DNA of 32,914 nt from Stenotrophomonas chelatiphaga (GTDB lineage: Bacteria > Pseudomonadota > Gammaproteobacteria > Xanthomonadales > Xanthomonadaceae), in NCBI RefSeq assembly GCF_001431535.1, contig NZ_LDJK01000056.1:1-32914 (forward strand), given 5' to 3'. Below, piece by piece: positions 16,507 through 24,837 of the stretch. Each line of letters opens with the position of its first letter. Position 1 is the first letter of the stretch. Below the pieces are notes generated by a model, which did not search any database, had not been told where the DNA came from, and saw nothing but the letters and a program-made list of their open reading frames with translations. The position numbers were made by a program, and so were the translations under genes.

Positions 16507-16526
16507 GGCGGCGCCTGTACGCCGCC
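16507..16526 (+). other. Intercistronic hairpin
   Basis: GGCGGCG-CCTGTA-CGCCGCC forms a 7-bp stem 7 nt past the isomerase stop codon, with no T-run after it. It may protect the upstream message or partly terminate before the beta-mannosidase gene, which lies after the operon's largest gap (112 bp). Confidence 0.45.
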
Positions 16527-16611
16527 TCCGGAAAATTCCCTGCGCGTGCGGCCGGTAAAGCGGATTGGCCTGCCGTGCGCTTCGGGCTCATTGTTGCGAC
16601 GGGGTGTTCGG

Positions 16612-19251
16612 ATGCGGATCAGTGATGCGTGGGTGCGGTTCGGTGCGGTAGTGCTGGCGTGCCTGGTGCCGATGCTGGCGCAGGCCGGTGTGCTGCAGGC
16701 GCGCTGGGAATTCCGGCTGTTGCCGGGTGGTGCGCAGGTCGCGGCGCATCCGGAAGCGGCGGGCTGGGGCGCGGCGCAGGTGCCGGGCAGCGTGCATACC
16801 GATCTGCTGGCCGCGGGCGTGATCCGCGATCCGTATGTCGGTGCGCCGGAAGCGCAGCTGCAATGGATCGGCCTGGCGGATTGGGAGTACCGCGCGGGCT
16901 TCGACGTGGATGCCGAGACACTGGCGCGTCCGCATGCCGAACTGGTGTTCGAGGGACTGGATACCTTCGCCGAGGTGGAGCTCAACGGTCAGCCGCTGCT
17001 GCGCGCCGACAACGCGCACCGGACCTGGACCGCGCGCGTAGACGGCCGCCTGCAGCCGCAGGGCAATGTACTGCGCATCGTCTTCCGTTCGCCGATCACC
17101 CAGCTGCTGCCGGCCGTGCAGGCGATGCCGCACAAGATCGCGGGCAATTATCCCTCGCCTTACGGCGATGAGCCGCGCGATGCGATGGTCGGCAACTTCG
17201 TACGCAAGCCGGCCTACCATTTCGGTTGGGACTGGGGCCCGCGCTATGTCACCGCGGGCGTGTGGAGGCCCGTGCGGTTGGAGACCTGGGGCGCGCAACG
17301 GGTGACCGACCTGGCCGTGCGTACCGAGGTGCTGGATGCGAACCTCGCTGCCTTGACCGCATTGGTCGAAGTCGAACATGCCGGCGCCGATGCGACCGTG
17401 CCACTGCGGCTGGAGCTGCGCGATCCGGACGGCAAACCGGTGCTGCAGGTGGTCCGTGATGTGTTGCTGCAGGCCGGAACGCAGACGCTGCAGGTGCCGT
17501 TGGAGGTGCCGCAGCCGCGTCGCTGGTGGCCGGCCGGGCAGGGCGCGCAGGACCGTTATAGCGTGAAGGTCGCGCTGGGCACCGGCGATGAGCCGGCACT
17601 GCAGGCCGGCCGACGGATCGGCCTGCGCAGCGTGGAGCTGCGGCGCGACAAGGATGCGCAAGGGGGCCAGGGCTTCGCCTTCGTCATCAATGGTCGCCAG
17701 GTGTTCGCCAAGGGCGCCAACGTGATTCCCTTCGATGCGTTCCCCGCACGCGTGGATACCGCGCGCCTGCGCACCATCCTGACCGCCGCGCGCGATGCCA
17801 ACATGAACATGCTGCGCAACTGGGGCGGCGGGTACTACGAAGACGAGGCGTACTTCGAGCTGGCCGACGAACTGGGCCTGATGGTCTGGCAGGACTTCAT
17901 GTTCGGCGGCGGCATGCAGCCCGGGTTCGATCCGGCGTTCCGCCAGAACGTCGTCGCCGAGGCCCGCGACAACCTGCGTCGGCTGCGCCACCACCCCAGC
18001 ATCGTGCTGTGGTGTGGCAACAACGAAGAAGAAACCGCATGGAAGGACTGGGGCCACGGTCGCGATCTGGAAAAGGCCGATCCTGCGTTCGCTGCCCGGG
18101 TGTGGCAGGGCTACGTGGACCTGTTCGGGCATGACCTGCGCGCGGTGGTGGCCGAACACGGCCTGGGGGTTCCGTACTGGTCCAGCTCGCCCAGCAATGA
18201 TCTGGATGACAAGGCCAACGACTCCACCCGCGGTGACAAGCACTACTGGCAGGTATGGGGCAATCCGGCGCTGCCGGTTGGCGCGTACCTGAAAGAAACG
18301 CCGCGCTTCATGTCCGAGTATGGACTGCAGTCCTGGCCGTCCCAGGCGATGGTCGACCGTTTCGCCACGCGTGCCGAGCAGCGCATCGACAGCCCGGTGA
18401 TCCAGGCGCACCAGAAATTCATGGCCGGGCTGGGCAACGAACGGCTGCTGCATTACATCCGCCTGGGCTATGGCGAGCCAGCGGATTTTCCCGGCTTCCT
18501 GTACCTGTCCCAGGTGATGCAGGCCGAAGGGATCCAGCTGGCCGCGCTGCACCACCGGGCGTCGCGTCCGTACACCATGGGGTCGCTGTACTGGCAGCTC
18601 AACGATGTCTGGCCGGGCGCGTCCTGGTCGGGCATGGACCACGACGGCAACTGGAAGGGACTGCATTTCCAGGCGCGTCGCTTCTTCGCCGATCTCGCCG
18701 TGGCGGCGCTGCGCGAGGAGGGCGTGACCCGCGTCAGCCTGCTCAACGACACCCCGCAGGCGCAGTCCGTGCGTTGGCGGCTCCGGGTCATGGACCTGCA
18801 GGGGCGCCTGCTGGGTACGCAGGAACAAGCGCTGGTGCTGGCGCCGGGCTCAGCGACCGAGGTCGGGCATTTCAGCGATGCCCGCCTGCTGGGCGCGGCG
18901 GATCCGGCGCGCACCATTGCCGTGGTCGACATGCTGCAGGGCGATCGGGAGCTGTCGCGGCAGGTGGTTGGCTTCGTCGAAGCCCGCGCGCAGGACCTGC
19001 AGTCCGGACAGCTGCAGGCAAGCCTGCAGGGCGAGGGCGATGCACTCGACGTGGTGCTGCAGGCGCAGGGGCTGGTGCGTGCAGCGTGGATCGATTTCGG
19101 GGCAAACGAGGTGGTGCTGGAAGACAACCTGCTGGACCTGTTGCCGGGCGAGCGGCGGGTGCTGCGCGTGCGCTCCGGCACGGATGCCGAAACGCTGCGC
19201 GCGGCCATGCGCGTGCAGACCCTGGGCGACGTGCTGGCCGAGAAGCGGTAG
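16612..19251 (+). CDS. GH2 beta-mannosidase, secreted
   Basis: The 879-aa product has a signal peptide (MRISDAWVRFGAVVLACLVP, then AQA at about residue 25). A sugar-binding jelly-roll domain (WEYRAGFDVD to about 220) and Ig-like domains precede a TIM barrel. The probable acid/base is E472 (WCGNNEEE) and the nucleophile is E569 (MSEYGLQSW). Both match the GH2 beta-mannosidase pattern and, as I recall them, lie at spacing like that of characterised enzymes. It should cleave the beta-1,4-mannose of the N-glycan core or of mannan oligosaccharides, complementing the alpha-mannosidase. The ATG at 16612 gives the signal peptide; GGGG lies about 8 nt upstream. The TAG stop is formed by the GTAG end of a repeat element (19248-19269), so the last codons may have been set by repeat insertion. 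Confidence 0.92.
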   Translation: MRISDAWVRFGAVVLACLVPMLAQAGVLQARWEFRLLPGGAQVAAHPEAAGWGAAQVPGSVHTDLLAAGVIRDPYVGAPEAQLQWIGLADWEYRAGFDVDAETLARPHAELVFEGLDTFAEVELNGQPLLRADNAHRTWTARVDGRLQPQGNVLRIVFRSPITQLLPAVQAMPHKIAGNYPSPYGDEPRDAMVGNFVRKPAYHFGWDWGPRYVTAGVWRPVRLETWGAQRVTDLAVRTEVLDANLAALTALVEVEHAGADATVPLRLELRDPDGKPVLQVVRDVLLQAGTQTLQVPLEVPQPRRWWPAGQGAQDRYSVKVALGTGDEPALQAGRRIGLRSVELRRDKDAQGGQGFAFVINGRQVFAKGANVIPFDAFPARVDTARLRTILTAARDANMNMLRNWGGGYYEDEAYFELADELGLMVWQDFMFGGGMQPGFDPAFRQNVVAEARDNLRRLRHHPSIVLWCGNNEEETAWKDWGHGRDLEKADPAFAARVWQGYVDLFGHDLRAVVAEHGLGVPYWSSSPSNDLDDKANDSTRGDKHYWQVWGNPALPVGAYLKETPRFMSEYGLQSWPSQAMVDRFATRAEQRIDSPVIQAHQKFMAGLGNERLLHYIRLGYGEPADFPGFLYLSQVMQAEGIQLAALHHRASRPYTMGSLYWQLNDVWPGASWSGMDHDGNWKGLHFQARRFFADLAVAALREEGVTRVSLLNDTPQAQSVRWRLRVMDLQGRLLGTQEQALVLAPGSATEVGHFSDARLLGAADPARTIAVVDMLQGDRELSRQVVGFVEARAQDLQSGQLQASLQGEGDALDVVLQAQGLVRAAWIDFGANEVVLEDNLLDLLPGERRVLRVRSGTDAETLRAAMRVQTLGDVLAEKR

Positions 19252-19269
19252 TGACGGCCGCTGGCCGTC
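19248..19269. repeat. SMAG element supplying the GH2 stop codon
   Basis: GTAG (19248-19251) is followed by GACGGCC-GCT-GGCCGTC (19253-19269). It is the same element as those at 100-121, 181-202 and 25400-25482. The TAG of its GTAG is the stop codon of the beta-mannosidase gene. Confidence 0.8.
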
Positions 19270-19281
19270 ATGCTTCGGCCA

Positions 19282-19310
19282 GCTGCCGCTGCCGCTGCCG
19301 CTGCCGCTGC
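19282..19310. repeat. GCTGCC hexanucleotide repeat
   Basis: Nearly five tandem copies of GCTGCC lie in the non-coding gap between the GH2 and mtnC genes. The tract is next to repeat elements and may vary in length between strains. Confidence 0.8.
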
Positions 19311-19409
19311 GCTCGCCGAGCATGGCTATGCCGGTCGTCCTGACCGGCACCCTGCGGGCCATCGCAAGCGACGTTGGCAGCGGCTCCTGCCGATGCCTTC
19401 GGCGCTACC
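19304..19409. repeat. Compound intergenic repeat, copy A
   Basis: This stretch closely matches 21538-21650 (shared blocks CCGCTGCGCTCGCCG, GTCCTGACCGGCACCCT and GGCTCCTGCCG, each near-identical and in the same order). Read on the minus strand it begins GTAGCGCCGA and ends CTCGGCGAGCGCAGCGG. These are the two arms of the short SMAG element at 17-50, with about 70 bp placed between them. It fills the gap between convergent GH2 and mtnC genes. Confidence 0.65.
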
Positions 19410-19432
19410 CGGGCATGGCCCGCGCGGTTGGC

Positions 19433-20128
19433 TCAGAGCGTGATCTGCTGGAAGTTCTCTACCCGGTCGTGGCCGTGCGTGGCATCGCCGCTGCGCGGCA
19501 GCGGGTAGTCGTCCAGGCGGTCCAGCAGGCGGGTCTGCAGGCCCGCCTCGCGGGCGGCGTCCAGCTCTTCCACCACGTCGGACAGGAACACGATCTCAGC
19601 AGCCGGAACGCCGATGGCCGCCACGATGCGGCGGTAGCTGTCGGCCTCGCGCTTGCCGCCGATTTCGGTGTCGAACCAGCCGGACACCAGCGCGGTCAGG
19701 TCGCCGGCCTCGCTGAAGCCGAAGAACTGCTTCTGCGCCGGCACCGAGCCGGACGAATACACATACAGCGCCAGCCCGGCGGCGTGCCAGCCCTTCAGCA
19801 CGGCAGCCACTTCCGGATAGAAGTGCGCCTTGTAGTCACCGTTGCGGTAGCCGGTTTCCCAGATCATTCCCTGCAGTGCTTTCAACGCCGTGTGCTTGCG
19901 GTCCTGGTCGATCCAGCCCTGCAGCGTTTCGGCCACCACGCTGTCCTGGCAGGCGCCGCCGATTTCGGTGGCCACCGCATCCAGCCAGCGCCGCACCTGC
20001 GGTTGTTCGCCATGGGCGGCGATGAAGCCGGGCAGCGCCTGGCGCGCGTACGGGAACAGCACGTTCTTGACGAACGAGATGCTGCTGGTGGTGCCTTCGA
20101 TGTCGGTGAGGATGACGCGCGGCTGCAT
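19433..20128 (-). CDS. mtnC: Enolase-phosphatase E1 (acireductone synthase)
   Basis: This 231-aa cytoplasmic HAD-superfamily enzyme carries the family motifs: DIEGTTSS (9-16, motif I with the nucleophilic Asp), [10 protein letters not shown] (motif II), a GGKREADSY lysine segment, and [12 protein letters not shown] (motif III). It enolises and dephosphorylates 2,3-diketo-5-methylthiopentyl-1-phosphate to the acireductone in methionine salvage. Length fits the MtnC family. It is the last gene of mtnB-mtnD-mtnC on the minus strand and begins 6 nt after mtnD, so the two are surely cotranscribed. Its 3' end faces the repeat-filled gap after the GH2 gene. Confidence 0.95.
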   Translation of the reverse strand: MQPRVILTDIEGTTSSISFVKNVLFPYARQALPGFIAAHGEQPQVRRWLDAVATEIGGACQDSVVAETLQGWIDQDRKHTALKALQGMIWETGYRNGDYKAHFYPEVAAVLKGWHAAGLALYVYSSGSVPAQKQFFGFSEAGDLTALVSGWFDTEIGGKREADSYRRIVAAIGVPAAEIVFLSDVVEELDAAREAGLQTRLLDRLDDYPLPRSGDATHGHDRVENFQQITL

Positions 20129-20134
20129 GGATCT

Positions 20135-20689
20135 TCAGGCCTGGGTAGGGACGTAACGGGGGAACTTCTGCGCGATGTCGGTGCCGGTGAAATGACCGAC
20201 CCAGCCATCGGCTTCAGTGAAGAAGCGGATCGCCACGAAGCTCGGCTCATCGCCCATGTCGAACCAGTGGTTCACGCTGTCCGGCACGGCGATCAGGTCG
20301 TCCTTGACGCACTCGATCTCATAGACCTTGTCGTCCACGTGCAGGGTGAACAGGCCGGAGCCTGCGACGAAGAAACGCACCTCGTCTTCCTTGTGGAAGT
20401 GTTCGTCAAGGAACTTCTTCCGCAGCTCGGCGCGATTGGGGTTGTCCGGTGCAATGGACGCTACGTCAACGCTCTTGAACCCGCGTTCGGCGACCAGGCG
20501 ATCGATGTCGGTGCGGTAGGCGGCAAACACTTCTTCCTGGCTGGCGCCCGGCGCGACCGGCTGGCTGGCCTGCCAGCGCTCGAAGGTGACGCCGATCTTC
20601 TGCAGTTCGGCAGCGATCAGCGCGCCGTCCTGGGAGTCCAGCAGCGGGGCGTCGGGGGCGGTATCGTTGTAGATGCACAGTCGGCTCAT
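20135..20689 (-). CDS. mtnD: Acireductone dioxygenase
   Basis: This 184-aa cupin enzyme has the metal ligands H97, H99 and E103 ([13 protein letters not shown]) and H141 (VNHWFD), almost the numbering of the Klebsiella enzyme. With Fe(II) it makes the 2-keto precursor of methionine plus formate. With Ni(II) the same protein would run the off-pathway reaction that gives CO. The ATG at 20689 yields the normal length; no clear Shine-Dalgarno precedes it, so the start rests on family alignment. It lies between mtnB (88-bp gap containing a hairpin) and mtnC (6-nt gap). Confidence 0.95.
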   Translation of the reverse strand: MSRLCIYNDTAPDAPLLDSQDGALIAAELQKIGVTFERWQASQPVAPGASQEEVFAAYRTDIDRLVAERGFKSVDVASIAPDNPNRAELRKKFLDEHFHKEDEVRFFVAGSGLFTLHVDDKVYEIECVKDDLIAVPDSVNHWFDMGDEPSFVAIRFFTEADGWVGHFTGTDIAQKFPRYVPTQA

Positions 20690-20740
20690 GGCGGCAGCTT
20701 GAACGTCGGGGGGACGGGTAGGGTAGCAGCGTGGCGTGGC

Positions 20741-20771
20741 GGGGTCAGATGCCAATCGGGAATATGACCCC
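20741..20771. other. Inverted repeat between mtnB and mtnD
   Basis: GGGGTCA (20741-20747) and TGACCCC (20765-20771) form a 7-bp stem with a 17-nt loop in the 88-bp mtnB-mtnD gap. There is no T-run. It could tune expression of mtnD and mtnC relative to mtnB, or be a worn copy of a dispersed palindrome. Confidence 0.45.
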
Positions 20772-20777
20772 ACCGAT

Positions 20778-21419
20778 TCAGCTGCGCAGGCGGCGCAGTT
20801 CCAGTTCGCAGTGGAACAGGAACTCGAACGCTTCCAGGTGGCGGCGGGCTTCGGCCATGTCGCGGCCCCAGGCGTACAGGCCGTGGCCGTCGATCAGGTA
20901 GCCCCACAGGCACTGGGTATCCAGCAGCGCGTCGACCTGGGCGGCCAGCACGTCCATGTCCTGGGTGTTGGCGAACACCGGCACGTCGATGGCCATCTCA
21001 TGCGTGCTGTTGCCGGCGAAGGCCTTCAGCAGCTCGTAGCCTTCCAGCCGGATGTGGCCCTGCGGTGCGTACAGGCGCGAGGCGATGGTCTGCACCGGGG
21101 AATGGGTGTGCAGCACGCAGCCGACTTCGGGGAAGCGACGATACAGCTGGGTATGCAGCAGGGTTTCGGCGGACGGGCGCAGCGGGCGGCCGACGGCCTT
21201 GCCGTCGAAATCGACGACCATGATGTCATCTTCGATCAGCCGGCCCTTGTCACGGCCGGACACGGTGATCGCCGCATGCTGGTCGTCCAGCCGATGCGAG
21301 AAGTTGCTGCTGGTCGCGGGCGTCCAGCCGGCCTGTGCCAGCTCGCGGATGTTGTCGATCAGCAGCTGCGCCAGTTCGCTCAGGCGCTGGCTGTCATACG
21401 GAAAAGTGGGCGCGTTCAT
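20778..21419 (-). CDS. mtnB: Methylthioribulose-1-phosphate dehydratase
   Basis: This 213-aa class II aldolase-fold enzyme has zinc ligands H104 and H106 ([10 protein letters not shown]) and H179 (DGHGLYAWG); E85 ([12 protein letters not shown]) is the probable catalytic acid/base. It dehydrates 5-methylthioribulose-1-phosphate to the diketone used by MtnC. It is the first gene of the mtnBDC set; mtnA is not in the window. I chose the ATG at 21419 because TAGAAT (minus strand, 21432-21427) ends 7 nt before it. The transcript would then start at or near the ATG and have no leader. The alternative ATG at 21428 overlaps that hexamer. Confidence 0.93.
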   Translation of the reverse strand: MNAPTFPYDSQRLSELAQLLIDNIRELAQAGWTPATSSNFSHRLDDQHAAITVSGRDKGRLIEDDIMVVDFDGKAVGRPLRPSAETLLHTQLYRRFPEVGCVLHTHSPVQTIASRLYAPQGHIRLEGYELLKAFAGNSTHEMAIDVPVFANTQDMDVLAAQVDALLDTQCLWGYLIDGHGLYAWGRDMAEARRHLEAFEFLFHCELELRRLRS

Positions 21420-21426
21420 GTGCCCC

Positions 21427-21432
21427 ATTCTA
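21427..21432 (-). promoter_or_regulatory. Probable -10 of the mtnBDC promoter, leaderless start
   Basis: TAGAAT on the minus strand ends 7 nt before the mtnB ATG. A transcript starting about 7 nt past the -10 would begin at the start codon. No convincing -35 hexamer and no Shine-Dalgarno are visible. Confidence 0.45.
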
Positions 21433-21480
21433 TCCGGTCCCGCCGGTGGACGTGACGGCAGGGACGGCCTGCGTTGGGAG

Positions 21481-21531
21481 TGACGGCTGCTGGCCGTCAA
21501 CGTGTGCTGGGTGACGATCGTGGGTCGTCAC
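21481..21531. repeat. Two degenerate SMAG-like hairpins
   Basis: TGACGGCTGCTGGCCGTCA (from 21481) is a worn form of the GACGGCC/GGCCGTC element, with GGAG where GTAG is expected. GTGACGATC-GTG-GGTCGTCAC (21511-21531) matches the hairpin at 61-81 with one wobble pair. Both lie upstream of mtnB and next to the compound repeat. Confidence 0.6.
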
Positions 21532-21537
21532 GACCCG

Positions 21538-21650
21538 CCGCTGCGCTCGCCGGGCAGGGCGATGCCGGCCGTCCTGACCGGCACCCTCCGGGCCGTCGCA
21601 CGCGACGTTGGCGGCGGCTCCTGCCGCTGCCGTCGGCGCCAGCCGCTACC
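21538..21650. repeat. Compound intergenic repeat, copy B
   Basis: This is a diverged same-orientation copy of 19304-19409. It ends with CCGCTACC (GGTAGCGG on the other strand), so the GTAG terminus is kept. It lies between the permease stop codon and mtnB. Together the two copies bracket the mtnBDC genes. Confidence 0.65.
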
Positions 21651-21659
21651 GGCCGGCGG

Positions 21660-23084
21660 TTACCGGCGCAGGCGGCTGTGGCGGAAGCCGTAGCCGAAGT
21701 AGATCGCGAAACCGACCACCGTCCACACGCCCATCAGCATCCAGTTGTGGAACGTCATGGCCGACAGCAGCGCCATGCAGCTCAGCACGCCCAGGCTGCA
21801 GACCAGCCAGGCACCGCGGATGCGGAACGGCCGCGGCAGGTCCGGCTGGGTACGCCGCAGGACCAGCACGCCGGCACACACCGCGGCGAAGGCGATCAGC
21901 GTGCCCATCGAGGTCAGTTCGCCGAGCACGTCCAACGGGAACAGCGCGGCCAGCAGGGCGATGCCGATGCCGGTGATCACCGTGTTGATGTGCGGCGTGC
22001 GGTACTTCGGATGGATCTTGGTGAACAGCGGCGGCAGCAGGCCATCACGGCCCATGATCATGAAGATGCGCGGCTGCCCGATGATCATCACCAGCACCAC
22101 CGAGGACAGGCCGACCAGCGCGCCGATTTCCACCACCACGCGCAGCCACCCCAGCGACGGGTGCGCGGCCACGGCGGTCACCACCGGTTCGTCGGTGCCC
22201 AGCAGCGTGTACGGCACCAGGCCGGTCATGACCGCGGCCATGGCGATGTAGAGCAGGGTGCAGATCACCAGCGATAGCATCATGCCGATCGGCATGTCGC
22301 GCTGCGGACGGTGTGATTCCTGTGCTGCTACGGATACGGCCTCGAAGCCGATGTAGGCGAAGAACACCATCGCCGCACCGCGCAGCACGCCTTCCATGCC
22401 GAACTGGCCCGGCCCGGTGTTTTCGGGGATGAACGGCTGCCAGTTGGCCGGGTCCACGTACTTCCAGCCCACCGCGATGACCAGCACGATCAGGCCGGTT
22501 TTCAGGATCACCATCGCCATGTTCATCGCCGACGACTTGCGGATGCCGACGTAGCACAGCCAGGTCAGCAGCAGGACCAGGATCGCAGCGGGCACGTTGG
22601 CGATCGCGCCGGTGGGGCGCAGTTGGCCGTCCAGTGGCGCGCTGACCAGCGCGGCGGGCAGGTGGATGTCGAAATGACTGAGCAGGCTGAGGAAGTAGCC
22701 GGTCCAGCTGACCGCCACCGCCGAGGCGGAGACGCCGTATTCCAGCACCAGCATCCAGCCGATGAACCACGCCGCCAGCTCACCGAAGGTGGCATAGGTG
22801 TAACTGTAAGCACTGCCGGACACCGGCACCATCGCGGCGAATTCGGCGTAGGCCAGCGCGCAGAAACCGCAGCAGATGGCGGCCAGTACGAAGGACAGCA
22901 TGATCGCCGGGCCGGCATGGTTGGCGGCGGCCTGGCCGGTGATGACGAAGATGCCGCCGCCGATCACCGCGCCGATGCCCAGTGCGGTCAGGCCCCAGGG
23001 CCCCAGCGTACGGGTGAGGCTGAGGCCGTTGGCATCTTCGTGGGCGGCGTGCGGGTGCTTGGTGGCCCACAGTTGCTTGAGCAT
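21660..23084 (-). CDS. APC-family amino-acid permease (cationic amino-acid type)
   Basis: This 474-aa inner-membrane protein has about 12-14 hydrophobic helices. GIGAVIGGGIFVITGQAA (36-53) is the substrate-backbone-binding break in TM1 of APC transporters. YAEFAAMVPVSGSAYSY and FFAYIGFEAVSVAAQE follow in the places typical of the cationic amino-acid transporter (CAT) branch. Substrate cannot be told; cationic or broad neutral amino acids are likely. The ATG at 23084 has no clear ribosome-binding site but gives the expected cytoplasmic N-terminus. It is a close paralogue of the permease just upstream (23181-24656), from which a hairpin terminator separates it. Confidence 0.9.
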   Translation of the reverse strand: MLKQLWATKHPHAAHEDANGLSLTRTLGPWGLTALGIGAVIGGGIFVITGQAAANHAGPAIMLSFVLAAICCGFCALAYAEFAAMVPVSGSAYSYTYATFGELAAWFIGWMLVLEYGVSASAVAVSWTGYFLSLLSHFDIHLPAALVSAPLDGQLRPTGAIANVPAAILVLLLTWLCYVGIRKSSAMNMAMVILKTGLIVLVIAVGWKYVDPANWQPFIPENTGPGQFGMEGVLRGAAMVFFAYIGFEAVSVAAQESHRPQRDMPIGMMLSLVICTLLYIAMAAVMTGLVPYTLLGTDEPVVTAVAAHPSLGWLRVVVEIGALVGLSSVVLVMIIGQPRIFMIMGRDGLLPPLFTKIHPKYRTPHINTVITGIGIALLAALFPLDVLGELTSMGTLIAFAAVCAGVLVLRRTQPDLPRPFRIRGAWLVCSLGVLSCMALLSAMTFHNWMLMGVWTVVGFAIYFGYGFRHSRLRR

Positions 23085-23148
23085 GGGTGTGTGTTCTTGT
23101 CGGTGCGTGCAGGCACGGGGTGGCTGCGGGGTTGGAGCGTGAAAGAAG

Positions 23149-23174
23149 ACGGGCCGGCTGTGCAGCCGGCCCGT
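23149..23174 (-). terminator. Hairpin terminator between the permeases
   Basis: ACGGGCCGGCT-GTGC-AGCCGGCCCGT is a perfect 11-bp stem just past the upstream permease's stop codon. On the minus strand it is followed by CTTCTTTC, a short pyrimidine run, so partial intrinsic termination is likely. Confidence 0.6.
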
Positions 23175-23180
23175 GATGCA

Positions 23181-24656
23181 TCAGGAGGACTTGGCGAGCT
23201 TGCTGTTGCGCATGCCGTAGCCGAAGTAGATCAGCAGGCCCAGCACGGTCCAGCCGACGAACAGGTGCCAGTGTTCGCGGAAGGCCATCGCGAACAGCGT
23301 CAGGCAGGCCAGCGCGCCCAGCGGGCAGATCAGCCAGGCCATCGGCACGCGGAACGGACGCACCAGTTCCGGGCGCGTGTAGCGAAGCACCAGCACGCCG
23401 ATGCAGACCGTGGCGAAGGCCAGCAGCGTACCCATCGACACCAGTTCACCGAGCACGTTCAGCGGCATCATGCCGGCCAGCGCCGCGGCGATCACACCGA
23501 CGATGATGGTGGCCACGTAGGGCGTCTTGAAGCGCGCATGCACCTTGCCGAGGAAGCGCGGCAGCAGGCCATCGCGGGAGATCGTGTAGGCGATGCGGGT
23601 CTGGCCCATCATCATCACCAGCACCACCGAGGACAGGCCGGCGATGGCGCCGATTTCCACCGCCGTCTTCAGCCAGGCCAGCTGTGGATAGGCTTCCAGC
23701 GCGGTGGCGACCGGCTTGGCGGTTCCCAGCTGCTGGTAGGGCAGCAGGCCGGTCAGGACCAGGCACACGATCACGTAGATGATGGTGCAGATGGCCAGCG
23801 AGCCGAGCAGGCCGATCGGCATGTTGCGTTGCGGGTCCTTGGTTTCACCGGCGGCGGTAGATACCGCGTCGAAGCCGATGAAGGCGAAGAACACGATGGA
23901 GCCGGCGCGCAGCACGCCGCTCCAGCCGAACTCACCGAAGGTGCCGGTATTTTCAGGGATGAACGGTTGCCAGTTGGCGGTGTCGATGTGCGAAGCACCA
24001 AAACCGATGAACAGGCAGATGACGCTGACCTTGATCGCGACGATGATGCCGTTGACGAAGGTGGACTGCGAGATGCCCACGTACAGCAGCCCGGTCACCG
24101 CCGCCACGATCAACACCGCCGGCAGGTTGAACAGCTGCCCCGAGGCGATGAACTGGCCGCCTTCCCAGGCGATGGGGGCGGAACTGAGTGCATCCGGGAA
24201 CGGCAGGTGCAGCGTGGTGGTGACGAAGCTCAGCAGGTACGCGGACCAGGCAACGGCGACCGACGCGGAGGCAAACAGATACTCCAGCACCAGGCACCAG
24301 CCGATGAACCAGGCCATGCCTTCACCGAGCGTGGCATAGGAGTACGAATAGGCACTGCCGGACACCGGCATCATCGCCGCGAACTCGGCGTAGCACAGGC
24401 CCGCCAGTGCGCAGGCAAGGCCGGCCAGCACGAACGACAGGGTCACGGCCGGGCCCGCGTGGAACGCCGCTGCCTGGCCGGTCATGACGAAGATGCCTGC
24501 ACCGATCACCGCACCGATGCCGAGCAGGATCAGGTGTTTCGCCGTGAGCGTCCGTTTCAGGGTGGCTTCGCCGTCCAGGCTGCCTTCGATGGGTTCGCCA
24601 GCGTCAACGTGTCCGGCTGGCTCAACCGGCTTGACCCTCAACAGAGCTTTCAGCAT
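23181..24656 (-). CDS. APC-family amino-acid permease (cationic amino-acid type)
   Basis: The 491-aa permease has a longer acidic N-terminal tail (about 40 residues) than its neighbour. GIGAVIGAGIFVMTGQAA (46-63) is the TM1 motif, followed by YAEFAAMMPVSGSAYSYSYAT and FFAFIGFDAVSTAAGE. It shares with the 21660-23084 product even loop sequence such as NWQPFIPENTG, so the two arose by tandem duplication or are old paralogues kept together. The start at 24656 has AGGGAAG about 7 nt upstream. It is divergent from the NUDIX gene. The 180-bp region between them holds a small inverted repeat, GGCGA/TCGCC, near 24690 that could be a regulatory site. Substrate is not assignable. Confidence 0.9.
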   Translation of the reverse strand: MLKALLRVKPVEPAGHVDAGEPIEGSLDGEATLKRTLTAKHLILLGIGAVIGAGIFVMTGQAAAFHAGPAVTLSFVLAGLACALAGLCYAEFAAMMPVSGSAYSYSYATLGEGMAWFIGWCLVLEYLFASASVAVAWSAYLLSFVTTTLHLPFPDALSSAPIAWEGGQFIASGQLFNLPAVLIVAAVTGLLYVGISQSTFVNGIIVAIKVSVICLFIGFGASHIDTANWQPFIPENTGTFGEFGWSGVLRAGSIVFFAFIGFDAVSTAAGETKDPQRNMPIGLLGSLAICTIIYVIVCLVLTGLLPYQQLGTAKPVATALEAYPQLAWLKTAVEIGAIAGLSSVVLVMMMGQTRIAYTISRDGLLPRFLGKVHARFKTPYVATIIVGVIAAALAGMMPLNVLGELVSMGTLLAFATVCIGVLVLRYTRPELVRPFRVPMAWLICPLGALACLTLFAMAFREHWHLFVGWTVLGLLIYFGYGMRNSKLAKSS

Positions 24657-24800
24657 GCGGTACTTCCCTAAGTGGTCGTTGGGTGGCCGGCGATACATTG
24701 TCGCCAGCGCGTGTGATCGGTGAAGGCCATGCGAATGGCTCGCTGTACCTTAGCCAAAGCTGAAGGTGATGTACAAGCCGCACGTGCAACATTTTCTGGC

Positions 24801-24806
24801 GATAAT
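24801..24806 (+). promoter_or_regulatory. Possible -10 hexamer for the NUDIX gene
   Basis: GATAAT lies 31 nt before the ATG at 24838. If it is the true -10, the in-frame starts at 24766 and 24805 are not translated. No good -35 hexamer is seen. Confidence 0.3.
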
Positions 24807-24837
24807 GGCCGATACCTTCGCTGAACGCGTCCCGGAT

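Noticed and set aside
22623..24671. 682-codon plus-strand open frame opposite the permeases
   Set aside because: Gln/His/Arg-rich shadow that spans two permease genes and a terminator.
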